A stretch of 64,000 nt of DNA from Pseudomonadota bacterium (GTDB lineage: Bacteria; Pseudomonadota; Alphaproteobacteria; Caulobacterales; Caulobacteraceae). The notes beneath the pieces are model-generated. The model did not search any database and was not told the origin of the DNA. It saw nothing but the letters and a program-made list of their open reading frames with translations. Below, piece by piece: positions 16,873 through 24,376 of the stretch; position 1 is the first letter of the stretch; each line of letters starts with the position of its first letter. Both the position numbers and the translations under genes were made by a program. The stretch covers positions 58,807 to 122,806 of the forward strand of contig CAUJHW010000070.1 of the NCBI GenBank assembly GCA_963205005.1. Direction: 5' to 3'.

Positions 16873-16902
16873 TTTCTATACATGATTTGCCGACGTGTAT
16901 AG
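16855..16902. promoter_or_regulatory. Three spaced TGTATAG/CTATACA operator half sites at the Fic promoter
   Basis: Exact 7-mers occur at 16855-16861 (TGTATAG), 16876-16882 (CTATACA) and 16896-16902 (TGTATAG), with centres 20-21 bp apart, two helical turns. They form alternating inverted repeats around the Fic start codon (16870-16872). This is the pattern of a cooperative repressor operator. Confidence 0.65.
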
Positions 16903-17174
16903 ACCTAGCACACGGTCCGCACATGCTGAGCGGATGCATAAAGAAAATCGCCCCTTCCTATGCACGTCGCCGGCATGCGTCGGAAGTCTCCCCAAAACCT
17001 ATGCATATGGACCGGGCGCGCCGGGAGACGTCACCGGCTGTGGGCACCGTGAACCGCGGTGCATATGATCGAACTCTCGTGGAGAGACATCAAATCTTGT
17101 GACCCCAGTGTGACCCCAGAGATGAAACAAGGCCGACCCGGGCAAGGGGAAGATTATTAAGTTACTGGTTTTCT

Positions 17175-17229
17175 TGGAGAAAATGGCGCGCCCGGAACGA
17201 TTCGAACGTCCGACCCTCAGATTCGTAGT
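17175..17229. repeat. Left attachment site (attL), 55-bp copy of tRNA-Arg 3' end
   Basis: Fifty-five bases identical to 46596-46650. The inner 46 (17184-17229) are the 3' end of tRNA-Arg(ACG) up to the anticodon region, on the minus strand. The rest of the tRNA is missing, so this is a displaced fragment and not a functional tRNA. Confidence 0.95.
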
Positions 17230-17360
17230 TCGAAAACCGGGGTCCGACAATGGCCGCCGATTTCACGCTTTTGTGCGCTAAACCCATTGTAGTTGCTCAC
17301 GTTTTTCGCGTGTGGTAGGGTTTTGGAGTGGATGGGCCTTGGAAACCAAATGGTCGCCAA

Positions 17361-17396
17361 CCCCAACTTAAACCCCAACCTAAAATCCCAACCTAA
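17361..17396. repeat. Left integrase arm-type repeats
   Basis: Three copies of a 10-mer like CCCCAACCTA (CCCCAACTTA 17361-17370, CCCCAACCTA 17373-17382, TCCCAACCTA 17387-17396) lie between attL and the integrase start. The same word recurs inside attR. The layout matches the arm sites bound by the N-terminal domain of tyrosine integrases. Confidence 0.7.
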
Positions 17397-17413
17397 AAAC
17401 ACAGCTGACCCCG

Positions 17414-18808
17414 ATGAGCGACTTCAAGGCCTCTTTGAACGACAAGATGATCGGTCGACTCGCCCTCGCTGACGAGGGGCAGTACGTCGTTCGCGACACC
17501 GAATTGAAGGGCTTCTTCCTGGTGATCGGGAAGCGCAAGAAGACCTTCACCGTGCTCGGCGAGTTCTGGGAAGGCGGCAAGCGCCACGCCAAGAAAGTCG
17601 CGCTGGGAACAGTCGAAGACCTGTCGACCCGCGACGCGCGGGTAAAGGCGAGGGACGCGTTAGCGAAAATCGCGCGGGGTGAGTATGCAGCGGAGGCCGC
17701 GGCGGCGGCCGTCGCCAAGGCCGAAGCGGGCCTCGCGGTTCAGAAGGCGGCCGACGTAACGCTGCGGTCCGCGTGGGCGCGCTATAAGATCTATCTTGAG
17801 CGCAAGGATCGCAGCGCCGCGACGATCGCCGGCTACGGCGACCATGTCGAGCGCCTGATGAAGGACTGGCTCGACCTGCCACTGATGACCCTGGGTGAGA
17901 GCCCTCGGATGGTCTCGGATCACCACGACCGGCTGACGAAAGAGAATGGGCCGTTTGGCGCCAACGGGTGCATGCGAACGCTTCGGGCCATCTACAGCCA
18001 CGCGCGGCGTAGCGCGCGCGAGCTGCCGCCGGACAATCCGACGACGGCGGTCGATTGGAATGAGGAGAAGCGGCGCGACACGGCCATGGGCGCCTTCGAC
18101 CTGCCCGCCTGGCTCGATCAGGCCGGCCGCCTGCGCCACGCGATCCGGCGTGAGTTCCACCTGTTCACCCTGCTGTCCGGCAGCCGTCCCGCCGCGTTGC
18201 GACAAGCGGAGGTGTCCCACTTCAACTTCGCACGCCGCGTCCTCCACATCCCGAGGCCCAAGGGCGGCGCCAAACGCGCCTTCGACATCCCACTCTCTCG
18301 CGAGATGATGCGCTGCCTCGTGCGGGCGATGCGCGCGAGCCGGATGCTGCACCCTGAGAACGCGGAGCGATGGATCTTCGCAGCCGACAGCGACAAAGGT
18401 CACCTGGTCGAGCACAAGGAGCCGAGGGAACGGCTCTCCAAATGGGGAAATGACCTGCGCCAGTCCTACCGGACGCTTGGCCAAGCCGCGGGTCTATCGG
18501 ATGTCGACATGCACCTGCTGATGAACCACCGGCTCCCCGGGGTGAACGCCGGGTACATCACGCGCGACAAACTGATGAGTGATCACCTCCGGGCGGCGCA
18601 ACAGAAGCTCTCGCACTACATCGTCTCCGCGGGCATGGCCCCTGCGAAGGACGGGAGGCCGCGTGAGCGGGCCTGGCCCCGGCTGCCGTCTCGCCGTATC
18701 GGCGAGGAAGGCTTTGATCCGACACCGCCGGACCCGCGCCTCGGTGTGCCCATTGGACCTCGCCGCAAAAAGAGCGTGGAGCTGGAGCGGGAAGCCGAGG
18801 CAGCCTGA
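17414..18808 (+). CDS. Tyrosine recombinase / integrase
   Basis: A 464-residue integrase. The N-terminal arm-binding domain (about 1-100) is followed by a SAM-like core-binding domain (about 115-215) and a catalytic domain (about 225-410). Catalytic residues are visible: Arg in LLSGSRPAALRQAE, Lys in PRPKGGAKRAF, Arg in DLRQSYRTLG, His in LLMNHR and the nucleophile Tyr in VNAGYITRDKL. The usual HxxR second box is weakly preserved. It lies directly inside attL and reads inward. The role is site-specific integration into, and excision from, tRNA-Arg. The long basic tail (about 415-464) is unusual. Confidence 0.93.
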   Translation: MSDFKASLNDKMIGRLALADEGQYVVRDTELKGFFLVIGKRKKTFTVLGEFWEGGKRHAKKVALGTVEDLSTRDARVKARDALAKIARGEYAAEAAAAAVAKAEAGLAVQKAADVTLRSAWARYKIYLERKDRSAATIAGYGDHVERLMKDWLDLPLMTLGESPRMVSDHHDRLTKENGPFGANGCMRTLRAIYSHARRSARELPPDNPTTAVDWNEEKRRDTAMGAFDLPAWLDQAGRLRHAIRREFHLFTLLSGSRPAALRQAEVSHFNFARRVLHIPRPKGGAKRAFDIPLSREMMRCLVRAMRASRMLHPENAERWIFAADSDKGHLVEHKEPRERLSKWGNDLRQSYRTLGQAAGLSDVDMHLLMNHRLPGVNAGYITRDKLMSDHLRAAQQKLSHYIVSAGMAPAKDGRPRERAWPRLPSRRIGEEGFDPTPPDPRLGVPIGPRRKKSVELEREAEAA

Positions 18809-18916
18809 CACGTCAGCGCGCCTACCTGTCCACACGCGGGCACCCCGCCGATTTTTATCCGATCCTACGATCCTCTTCGACCAGCCCTGCGCACCCCTGG
18901 CCCTGCGGGGCCCGCG

Positions 18917-18948
18917 TGTTCACATGTCCGCGTGTGCGGAGGTGAACA
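18917..18948 (+). promoter_or_regulatory. Hairpin/operator covering the parA ribosome site
   Basis: A two-part inverted repeat has outer arms TGTTCAC / GTGAACA (18917-18923, 18942-18948) and inner arms TCCGC / GCGGA (18927-18931, 18936-18940). It includes the GGAGG ribosome site and the first base of the parA start codon. It could be an operator or an RNA hairpin that hides the ribosome site. Confidence 0.55.
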
Positions 18949-19601
18949 TGCTGACGATAGCGATCGTGAGCCAGAAGGGCGGCGCCGGTAAGACGACCCT
19001 CGCCGTCAATCTGGCGGCTGAGGCGGCGAGGTCCTTCGTCTCGCTGATCATCGATACCGATCCCCAGGCGACCGCCAGCCGCTGGGCCCAATGGCGCGGC
19101 GGCGGCGACCCGGAAGTCGTCGATTGCGGGGCGCCGAGCCTGCTCGCGGGCAAGCTGGCCAAGGCGGCCGAGCTCGGCGCCGACCTCGCGGTGATCGACA
19201 CGCCGCCGCATGCCGACGCCATGGCCCGCCAGGCCGCGCGCCTCGCCGATCTGCTCCTCATCCCCTGTCGCCCCAGAGCCTTTGACCTGGCCGCGATCGA
19301 GGCGACGGCGGAGCTGGTGCGATCCAGCCGGAAGCCGGCGTTCGTGGTGTTCAACGCCGGGCCGCCGCGGGCGCCTCATATCTACCGGGAAGCCGCCAGC
19401 CTGATCGGCGGCGAATTCGGTCTGCAGATCGCACCGGTCGTCTTGCCTGAGCGGGCCGCCTTCCACCACAGCGCCGCCGCGGGCCGAACGGCCCCCGAGC
19501 ACGACGCACAAGGAAAGGCCGCGGATGAGATACGGGCGCTTTGGGCGTGGACACGTGAACAGCTTGGCGTGTCCACAGCCGCCCAGGCGGTGATGGCGTG
19601 A
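18948..19601 (+). CDS. ParA-family ATPase
   Basis: A 217-residue, compact ParA of the plasmid (type Ib-like) kind without an N-terminal DNA-binding domain. The deviant Walker A motif QKGGAGKTT is at about 11-19, Walker A' is IDTDPQA and Walker B is AVIDTPPH. The ATG at 18948 has GGAGG six bases upstream; an alternative ATG at 18924 lies within the hairpin. Its GTGA overlap with the next gene, a ribbon-helix-helix protein, is the arrangement of small ParA-ParG/ParB-type partition cassettes. Partition of the excised circle is inferred. Confidence 0.9.
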   Translation: MLTIAIVSQKGGAGKTTLAVNLAAEAARSFVSLIIDTDPQATASRWAQWRGGGDPEVVDCGAPSLLAGKLAKAAELGADLAVIDTPPHADAMARQAARLADLLLIPCRPRAFDLAAIEATAELVRSSRKPAFVVFNAGPPRAPHIYREAASLIGGEFGLQIAPVVLPERAAFHHSAAAGRTAPEHDAQGKAADEIRALWAWTREQLGVSTAAQAVMA

Positions 19602-19855
19602 GCCGGTTCGACGCCATCAGAACGGAACGGTTGAAGCCTGAGCCGGCGTCCGATCCGCTGGCCGTCGCAGCCGCGCCAGGTCGGACGCCGGCCCGGATCG
19701 GCAAGAAGGCGGTCGGCGGCTATTACAGCCCGCAACTCAGCCAAGCCCTAAACATGTTGGCGCTGGAGCAGAACACCAGCCTCCAGGCGCTCTTGGGGGA
19801 AGCGATCGATGACCTGATGCGCAAGTACGGCAAGCATCCGTTTGGTGAGCGTTGA
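19598..19855 (+). CDS. Small ribbon-helix-helix-type partner of ParA
   Basis: An 85-residue protein with a GTG start overlapping the parA stop by 4 bases. The flexible N terminus (1-35) is followed by a predicted strand and two helices (GYYSPQLSQALNMLALEQNT, then LLGEAIDDLMRKYG), resembling ribbon-helix-helix DNA-binding proteins. In small partition cassettes such a protein binds the centromere and the par promoter and stimulates ParA. Repeated GTGAACA words in this region are candidate sites. Confidence 0.7.
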   Translation: MSRFDAIRTERLKPEPASDPLAVAAAPGRTPARIGKKAVGGYYSPQLSQALNMLALEQNTSLQALLGEAIDDLMRKYGKHPFGER

Positions 19856-19886
19856 CCTGTCTCCGTGCGAACACGTGCACACGTCT

Positions 19887-20156
19887 TCAGGCGAGCTGGG
19901 CGTGGGGTTCAGACTCATAGCGGCGTGCAGCGCGGACCCGGCCCGCGTCCGGGTCGGTCGTGGAGGTCTGGGCGCCTTGGTCGGCCCAGGCCTCAAGGTC
20001 GTTCAAGGCATAGATGACGCGTCCACCGATCTTGCGATACCGCGGCCCGGTTCCGTAGGTGCGGTGCTTCTCGAGCGTTCGCCCAGAAAGCCCGAGATAG
20101 CGGCCAGCTTCAGCTGTCCGCAGATAGCGATTAGGAATTCGAGACGCTTCCAACAT
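19887..20156 (-). CDS. AlpA-like helix-turn-helix protein (possible excisionase)
   Basis: An 89-residue MerR-like winged helix-turn-helix protein (YLRTAEAGRYLGLSGRTLEK, then GTGPRYRKIGGRVIYALNDLEAW), as in AlpA/excisionase-type regulators of integrative elements. The ATG at 20156 has a GGAGG ribosome site; a longer frame to 20204 is less likely. It stands opposite to the parA and abiE genes. It may regulate integrase or direct excision, which is inferred from family and location. Confidence 0.75.
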   Translation of the reverse strand: MLEASRIPNRYLRTAEAGRYLGLSGRTLEKHRTYGTGPRYRKIGGRVIYALNDLEAWADQGAQTSTTDPDAGRVRAARRYESEPHAQLA

Positions 20157-20265
20157 AGCGATACCTCCGCATCGGGACCTCGCCGCAGGGACGGCGCGAG
20201 CCACCTTCGACTCAGCGTAGGCAGGCGGGTGTTCGGCGTGAAAGGCGTAAGCCTACCCACCCCGC

Positions 20266-20340
20266 ATTTGTCAGGTTTTTGTGTACATATTTCTGACAGA
20301 CCTAGATTTGTCAGAAACTTGGGTACATATTTCTGACAGA
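20266..20340 (+). promoter_or_regulatory. Tandem operator repeats before abiEi
   Basis: Two 35-bp direct repeats (20266-20300 and 20306-20340) are spaced 40 bp apart. Each starts ATTTGTCAG and ends GTACATATTTCTGACAGA, so each contains a TGTCAG/CTGACA inverted repeat. They end just before the abiEi ribosome site. AbiEi antitoxins are known to repress their own promoter through paired inverted repeats, which fits exactly. Confidence 0.85.
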
Positions 20341-20351
20341 TGGAGGCGATC

Positions 20352-21014
20352 ATGCGCGGGCCGGCCCTCGACCTGAAGACGACGATCCTTGACCGCATGG
20401 CCGCTCGCGCGCCCTTCGGCGTGTGGACGCCTGCCGACTTCGCCGACGCCGGCCCCCGCGACGCGGTCGATCAGGCCCTGCATCGGCTGGTGCGGACGGG
20501 TCAGGTCCGACGGATTGCCCGCGGTCTCTACGACAGCCCAAGCCAGAACAGCCTGACCCGCAAGCCCAACGTCCCCGATCCGCGCGCGGTGATCGATGCG
20601 CTCGCCCGGCGCGACAACGCCCGCATGCTGGTGGACGGGATCACCGCCGCCAACGACCTGGGCCTGAGCGACGCCGTCCCCTCAAAGGTGGTGGTGCACA
20701 CCGACGCCCGGTTGACGCCGTTCGACCTGGGCGCCCTGCGCATCAGCTTCCGCAAGACCGCGCCCAGCAAGCTCTACTGGGCGGGCCGCCCAGCCATGCG
20801 GGTGGTGCAGGCTCTGCACTGGCTGAAAGACAGCATCCCGGCAGACGGCCCGCAGCTGCGCCGGCGGCTCGGCCGAATCCTGGCCGACCCCGCCCACGGC
20901 GCAGCCATCGTCCAGGACCTGCAGGACGGCCTGGGCGCCTTGCCCGCCTGGATGCAAGACTTCCTGCGCCCCCTGCTGCAGGACCAGGGCGCCCTGGCCG
21001 ACGCGCATGAGTGA
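20352..21014 (+). CDS. Type IV antitoxin AbiEi-like (DUF6088)
   Basis: A 220-residue antitoxin. The N-terminal winged helix (about 15-70: GVWTPADFADAGPRDAVDQA, then VRTGQVRRIARGLYDSP) and a longer C-terminal domain (LGLSDAVPSKVVVHTDA) are characteristic of AbiEi/DUF6088. The ATG at 20352 is chosen because GGAGG lies seven bases upstream; the ATG at 20340 falls inside the operator repeat. The gene overlaps abiEii by 8 bases. It represses the operon and neutralises the toxin in a type IV manner. Confidence 0.88.
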   Translation: MRGPALDLKTTILDRMAARAPFGVWTPADFADAGPRDAVDQALHRLVRTGQVRRIARGLYDSPSQNSLTRKPNVPDPRAVIDALARRDNARMLVDGITAANDLGLSDAVPSKVVVHTDARLTPFDLGALRISFRKTAPSKLYWAGRPAMRVVQALHWLKDSIPADGPQLRRRLGRILADPAHGAAIVQDLQDGLGALPAWMQDFLRPLLQDQGALADAHE

Positions 21015-22068
21015 CTTCGCCACCTTCCTCACCGCGCCGGCCGAAGACCGCCGCGGCGCGTTCCTGGCTACCGCCGCGCGCCTCGACACCGGCGAGGTCA
21101 ATGTCGAGAAGGACTTCTGGGTCTGCTGGACGCTCGACGCGCTCTTCAACCGGCTGACGGGCGAGCGCCCGCGCCTGCTCTTCAAGGGCGGCACCTCGCT
21201 GTCGAAGGGCTACGGCCTGATCTCGCGCTTCTCCGAGGATATCGACGTCACGGTCTTCCGCGACGACCTCGGCCAGGCCGCCGAGATAGCCGACCTCGAG
21301 GCGTTGAGCGGCAGGAAGCGCAAAGCAAAGCTCGCGGCCATAAAGCAGGCCTGCCAAGCCTACATCGCGGGCCCGCTGCGTGAGCAGCTCTCGGGCCTGC
21401 TGGCCGAGACGATCGCGGCGGCCGGCATCGATGCGCCGGCGGCGCGGATTGAACCTGACCCCGATGACCCGGACGCCCAGACCCTACTGCTCTGGTATCC
21501 CAGCGTCAGCGCACCGGCCGATGGCCCGGCTTACATTCGGCCGGCGGTGAAGATCGAGTCCGGCGCGAAGTCCGCGCTCGATCCCAACCAACCACGGCGG
21601 ATCACGCCCTACGTCGACGATGAGCTGCCGGAACTCAATCTGGCCGTCGACGGGGTCACCACCGTCGATCCGGAGCGGACCTTCTGGGACAAGGTGGTGA
21701 TCGCCCACGGCCTGCGGCGCTGGTTCGACAAGCACGGCCAGCTGAAGGGCGGAGGCCAACGGGTGACCCGGCACCACTATGACCTCCAGCGGCTGATGGG
21801 CGCCGACCTCGGCCCAACGGCGGCCGCCAACCTGGCGCTCGGGGCCGACTGCGTGGCCCACGCCCGCATGTTCTTCAATAGCCCCGACCTAGACCTGGCC
21901 AGCGCCGCGCCCGGCGCCTTCGCGTTGACACCGACGCCTGAGATGCGGGCGGCACTTGCCCAGGACTATCAGGCGATGCGCGGCATGATCTTCGGCGACC
22001 CGCCGGCCTTCGACGACATCATGGCCAGCATCGCGGACCTGGAAGCCCGGCTGAACGCGGCAGTCTGA
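21007..22068 (+). CDS. AbiEii/AbiGii nucleotidyltransferase toxin
   Basis: A 353-residue toxin of the AbiEii DUF1814 type. Motif I is LLFKGGTSLSKGYGLI with SEDIDV following, the GG(T)S...D-x-D nucleotidyltransferase site at about residues 58-80; a conserved WDK-like stretch is in ERTFWDKVVIAHGLRR. Members act as GTP-dependent or CTP-dependent nucleotidyltransferases that modify tRNA, and the AbiE system aborts phage infection and stabilises integrative elements. Translationally coupled with AbiEi. Confidence 0.92.
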   Translation: MSDFATFLTAPAEDRRGAFLATAARLDTGEVNVEKDFWVCWTLDALFNRLTGERPRLLFKGGTSLSKGYGLISRFSEDIDVTVFRDDLGQAAEIADLEALSGRKRKAKLAAIKQACQAYIAGPLREQLSGLLAETIAAAGIDAPAARIEPDPDDPDAQTLLLWYPSVSAPADGPAYIRPAVKIESGAKSALDPNQPRRITPYVDDELPELNLAVDGVTTVDPERTFWDKVVIAHGLRRWFDKHGQLKGGGQRVTRHHYDLQRLMGADLGPTAAANLALGADCVAHARMFFNSPDLDLASAAPGAFALTPTPEMRAALAQDYQAMRGMIFGDPPAFDDIMASIADLEARLNAAV

Positions 22069-22085
22069 GAGTCCGGGCCTCACGG

Positions 22086-23114
22086 TCACCGACCTCGATC
22101 CCTCCCGGGCTCCGGGCTATCGCGGCCAAGTCGGGCGTTCGCCGCCCGCAGCTCTCGCGCCAGGGCCAGGCGCTGCGTGTCGGGCTGGGGCATGCTGCGA
22201 ACAAAGGCCTCGACCTTGGCCCCCAGAGTCCGATCCGCTGGGTCACTTGATCGCGCCAGCAGACGGGCCTGACTCAGGTAGAGGCCGCGCACCGCTTGCT
22301 GCCGCGCCACGATCCGCTGTTCCCAGAGCGTCCGCTCGGTCCGGCCCTGGAAGGCCGCGCCCGCCGCCTCGCGATAGGCCGAGCGGCGGACATGTGCCAT
22401 CTGCCCGCTTCCCGCGTCCTGGCGGTCCCGGATCTTCCGAAGCGGCGTCCGCTCAGCCTTGCGGGTGACGCCCCGCGCCCGCCTTGGCGTCGCTTCGGCC
22501 TCCACGCCCCGGTCGCGAAGCGCCTGCGCAAAGGTCTGCCGCCAGAGCTCCAGGTCGGCCTTCTTGGGGTTCAGTCGCTCGCCGGCGTGGCCACGTGAAC
22601 ATATGGCCAGGTGAACGTGTGGGCGTGGTGTGTCGGTGTGCAGCGTGAACACGTAGTCGTGCCGACCTGCGAACAGGTCGGCCGCAAATGACCGCGCGGC
22701 GTCGCGCACCGCGATCTCGTTCGTGCCGGCCGGCATCGACAGGATGACCGAATGACTGAGCGGCGAGTCCCTGCGGCGAGGCCTGTCGCCCAAGCCAGCC
22801 GCGCCCCAGTCGTCAGCCAGGTCGGCCACGTCGCGGCGGCCGATGATCAGCGCTCCATCGGCGCCCTCAAGCTCCAGCTGACCATTGCGCGAAATGTATT
22901 CGAGGTGGGCGCGCAGGTGGGCCCCGTCCCGCGTGCGGCCGGTCACCTTGACCATGACCTCGGGCGCGCGCGCGGCGATGCGCTCCAGTCGCGCACGCGC
23001 GCCGCCACCGGAGGCCGGCGAAGGCCGCAGGACGGTGCGGGGCCGGACAATCCGCTGCCTCACGGGCGGACGCCAGACGTCCTCGAAGCCTTGAACCAAT
23101 TGAAAGTCGGTCAT
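22086..23114 (-). CDS. Mobilization relaxase (MobA/VirD2-like)
   Basis: A 342-residue relaxase. The histidine triad motif HTDTPRPHVHLAI is at about 158-170, preceded by a region (HLEYISRNGQLELEGADG) typical of MobA/VirD2-like relaxases. The catalytic Tyr should lie in the N-terminal part and cannot be assigned with certainty. The C-terminal half is basic and Arg-rich. It overlaps the upstream mobC gene by 4 bases (ATGA) and converges with abiEii, with 17 bases between. It should nick the element's oriT and pilot the strand through a helper's secretion system. Confidence 0.85.
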   Translation of the reverse strand: MTDFQLVQGFEDVWRPPVRQRIVRPRTVLRPSPASGGGARARLERIAARAPEVMVKVTGRTRDGAHLRAHLEYISRNGQLELEGADGALIIGRRDVADLADDWGAAGLGDRPRRRDSPLSHSVILSMPAGTNEIAVRDAARSFAADLFAGRHDYVFTLHTDTPRPHVHLAICSRGHAGERLNPKKADLELWRQTFAQALRDRGVEAEATPRRARGVTRKAERTPLRKIRDRQDAGSGQMAHVRRSAYREAAGAAFQGRTERTLWEQRIVARQQAVRGLYLSQARLLARSSDPADRTLGAKVEAFVRSMPQPDTQRLALARELRAANARLGRDSPEPGRDRGR

Positions 23115-23638
23115 GGCTCGGCCGCCCAGTAGGCGAGATTGCCCTCGAATGCCTCGCGCAGTGTGAACATGTGCGCACGTAGCTCTGTGCGCAGATCGTC
23201 GAGAGAGGCCATCTCAAGGTCCAGAACCTTGCCCTCCATGACGGCGGTGTTCAGGGCCCGGGCGATCTGGTTCACGTTCACACCGATCCGCCGCACCTCG
23301 CCCTGGAGGGCGACCAGGGCGACGGCCTCGACGCGCGGAAAGGTCGGCTTGCCGCGAAGGCGGTGGCGGATGAGGGCGGCCGCCCAGCCATTGGGGGTCA
23401 GCCCCATCGCTGCGGCCTCGCGCGCCAGGCCATCGCCATCGTCGTTCGTCAAACGGACCGTGAGTTTCAAGGGACGCGCCGGGAGCGGCCCGGACGGCGT
23501 CGGCGTGTTGCTGGCGGCGTGATCCATCAGCCGGCGCAGCGTCGGCGCACGGCCGCCTTGGCTGCCCGCAGCGGCATCAAACCGGGCGAGCAGATCGTCG
23601 GAGACCCGAATGCTGAGATTGGCCACCGGCCGCTCCAC
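23111..23638 (-). CDS. MobC-like relaxosome accessory protein
   Basis: A 175-residue protein. The N-terminal part resembles a ribbon-helix-helix segment (NLSIRVSDDLLARFDAAAG) and the C-terminal half holds the MobC signature region (VALVALQGEVRRIGVNVNQIARALN at about 100-125). MobC proteins bind oriT and help the relaxase open the strands. It is translationally coupled to the relaxase. The divergent upstream gap contains a candidate nick site. Confidence 0.85.
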   Translation of the reverse strand: MERPVANLSIRVSDDLLARFDAAAGSQGGRAPTLRRLMDHAASNTPTPSGPLPARPLKLTVRLTNDDGDGLAREAAAMGLTPNGWAAALIRHRLRGKPTFPRVEAVALVALQGEVRRIGVNVNQIARALNTAVMEGKVLDLEMASLDDLRTELRAHMFTLREAFEGNLAYWAAEP

Positions 23639-23662
23639 GTAGTGATCCGCCGCCGCGAAGGC

Positions 23663-23670
23663 TATCCTGC
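23663..23670 (+). other. Candidate oriT nick site (TATCCTGC)
   Basis: This 8-mer matches the YATCCTG|Y nick consensus shared by IncP oriT and Ti T-DNA borders. It lies 25 bases upstream of mobC in the 240-base gap between mobC and the TIR gene, where an oriT would be expected. Nicking would fall between 23669 and 23670. A single 8-mer is modest evidence. Confidence 0.5.
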
Positions 23671-23878
23671 CCTAGACAGCGACCCCCACAGACTGGCCCC
23701 TCCCCTCGGCGCGATCGACGGGCAAGCCTACCCATCGCTCGCGCTCGCCCGCCGCCTCTGCGAGGCGCCCCAGCCGGGCCAGCGTAGCCAAAAGACAGCA
23801 CTACAGCCGCCGATGGAGGGCGAGCCTGTTACACTCGCCCGAATCATCCCGATCCAATGCGAGGCAAGAGCCTGGGAG

Positions 23879-24364
23879 ATGCCAGCCCCGGTTAAACGCG
23901 ACGTTGTCCTGATCACCCACGCGAACCCGGAGGACAACGCGTTCTCCCGGTGGCTGGGAGCCCGACTCGCAGCTGCAGGATACAAAGTCTGGGTTGATTT
24001 GCGCTCGCTTCGCGGCGGTGACGACTTCTGGGATTTGATCGACCAGACGCTGCGGACCGTCACGATCAAGCAGGTCGTCGTGGTCTCACCGCACCTCAAT
24101 AAGCCCGGCGTGAAGAAGGAACTGGCGATTGGGGACGCTGTGGGTCGGAAGCTGAACGACCCGAGCTTCATGATCCCCGTGCGCGTCGCGGATGTCGACT
24201 TCTCCACCTTGCCGCCCGAGCTCATTCGCCACAATACGCTCAACGCCCACCCGAACTGGGCGGCCTGCCTCCAACCGCTGCTGGAGACCTTGGAAGAGCC
24301 TCCTCATGGATCGGATCATGGCGCGAGCCGCCCCTGGGACCGATCTTCAAGCTCACGCCTTTGA
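23879..24364 (+). CDS. TIR-domain protein, probably truncated
   Basis: A 161-residue protein, almost wholly a TIR domain (about 6-135): DVVLITHANPEDNAFSRWLG, YKVWVDLRSLRGGDDFW, and VVVSPHLNKPGVKKELAIGD, where the Glu is the likely NADase residue. Bacterial TIR proteins hydrolyse or rearrange NAD+ in phage defence and normally carry a second domain. Here the frame ends in a Ser-rich, non-family tail (WDRSSSSRL) soon after the TIR fold, which suggests a 3' truncation. The start follows a GGGAG. It lies just after the mobilization genes, typical for a defence cargo site. Confidence 0.75.
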   Translation: MPAPVKRDVVLITHANPEDNAFSRWLGARLAAAGYKVWVDLRSLRGGDDFWDLIDQTLRTVTIKQVVVVSPHLNKPGVKKELAIGDAVGRKLNDPSFMIPVRVADVDFSTLPPELIRHNTLNAHPNWAACLQPLLETLEEPPHGSDHGASRPWDRSSSSRL

Positions 24365-24376
24365 AGCGCTCATTCA

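Larger units (their letters stand above)
6515..17174. mobile_element. Remnant of an older integrative/conjugative element backbone
   Basis: This block contains genes usual on large alphaproteobacterial plasmids and ICEs: toprim protein, ParB-like protein, GcrA paralogue, ArdC antirestriction protein, DUF2493 protein, relaxase and Fic protein. No integrase, transfer apparatus or terminal repeats are seen. The relaxase is shortened and the DUF2493 gene appears frameshifted, so the element looks decayed. It abuts the left attachment site of the younger element, suggesting successive insertions near the same tRNA. The exact borders are unknown and the lasso locus may be part of it. Confidence 0.5.

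Noticed and set aside
15760..16902. Plus-strand frame of 380 codons opposite the Fic gene
   Set aside because: It mirrors the Fic gene codon by codon; the minus strand has the intact Fic motif and inhibitory helix.
17184..17229. Possible second tRNA-Arg gene
   Set aside because: Only the 3' 46 nucleotides are present; the D-arm and 5' acceptor are missing, so it is an attachment-site copy.
13690..17310. Shared string TGCTCACGTTTT near 13697 and TTGCTCACGTTTTT near 17292 as possible element ends
   Set aside because: Only about a dozen bases match and no integrase target or tRNA is at the first place; chance is not excluded.
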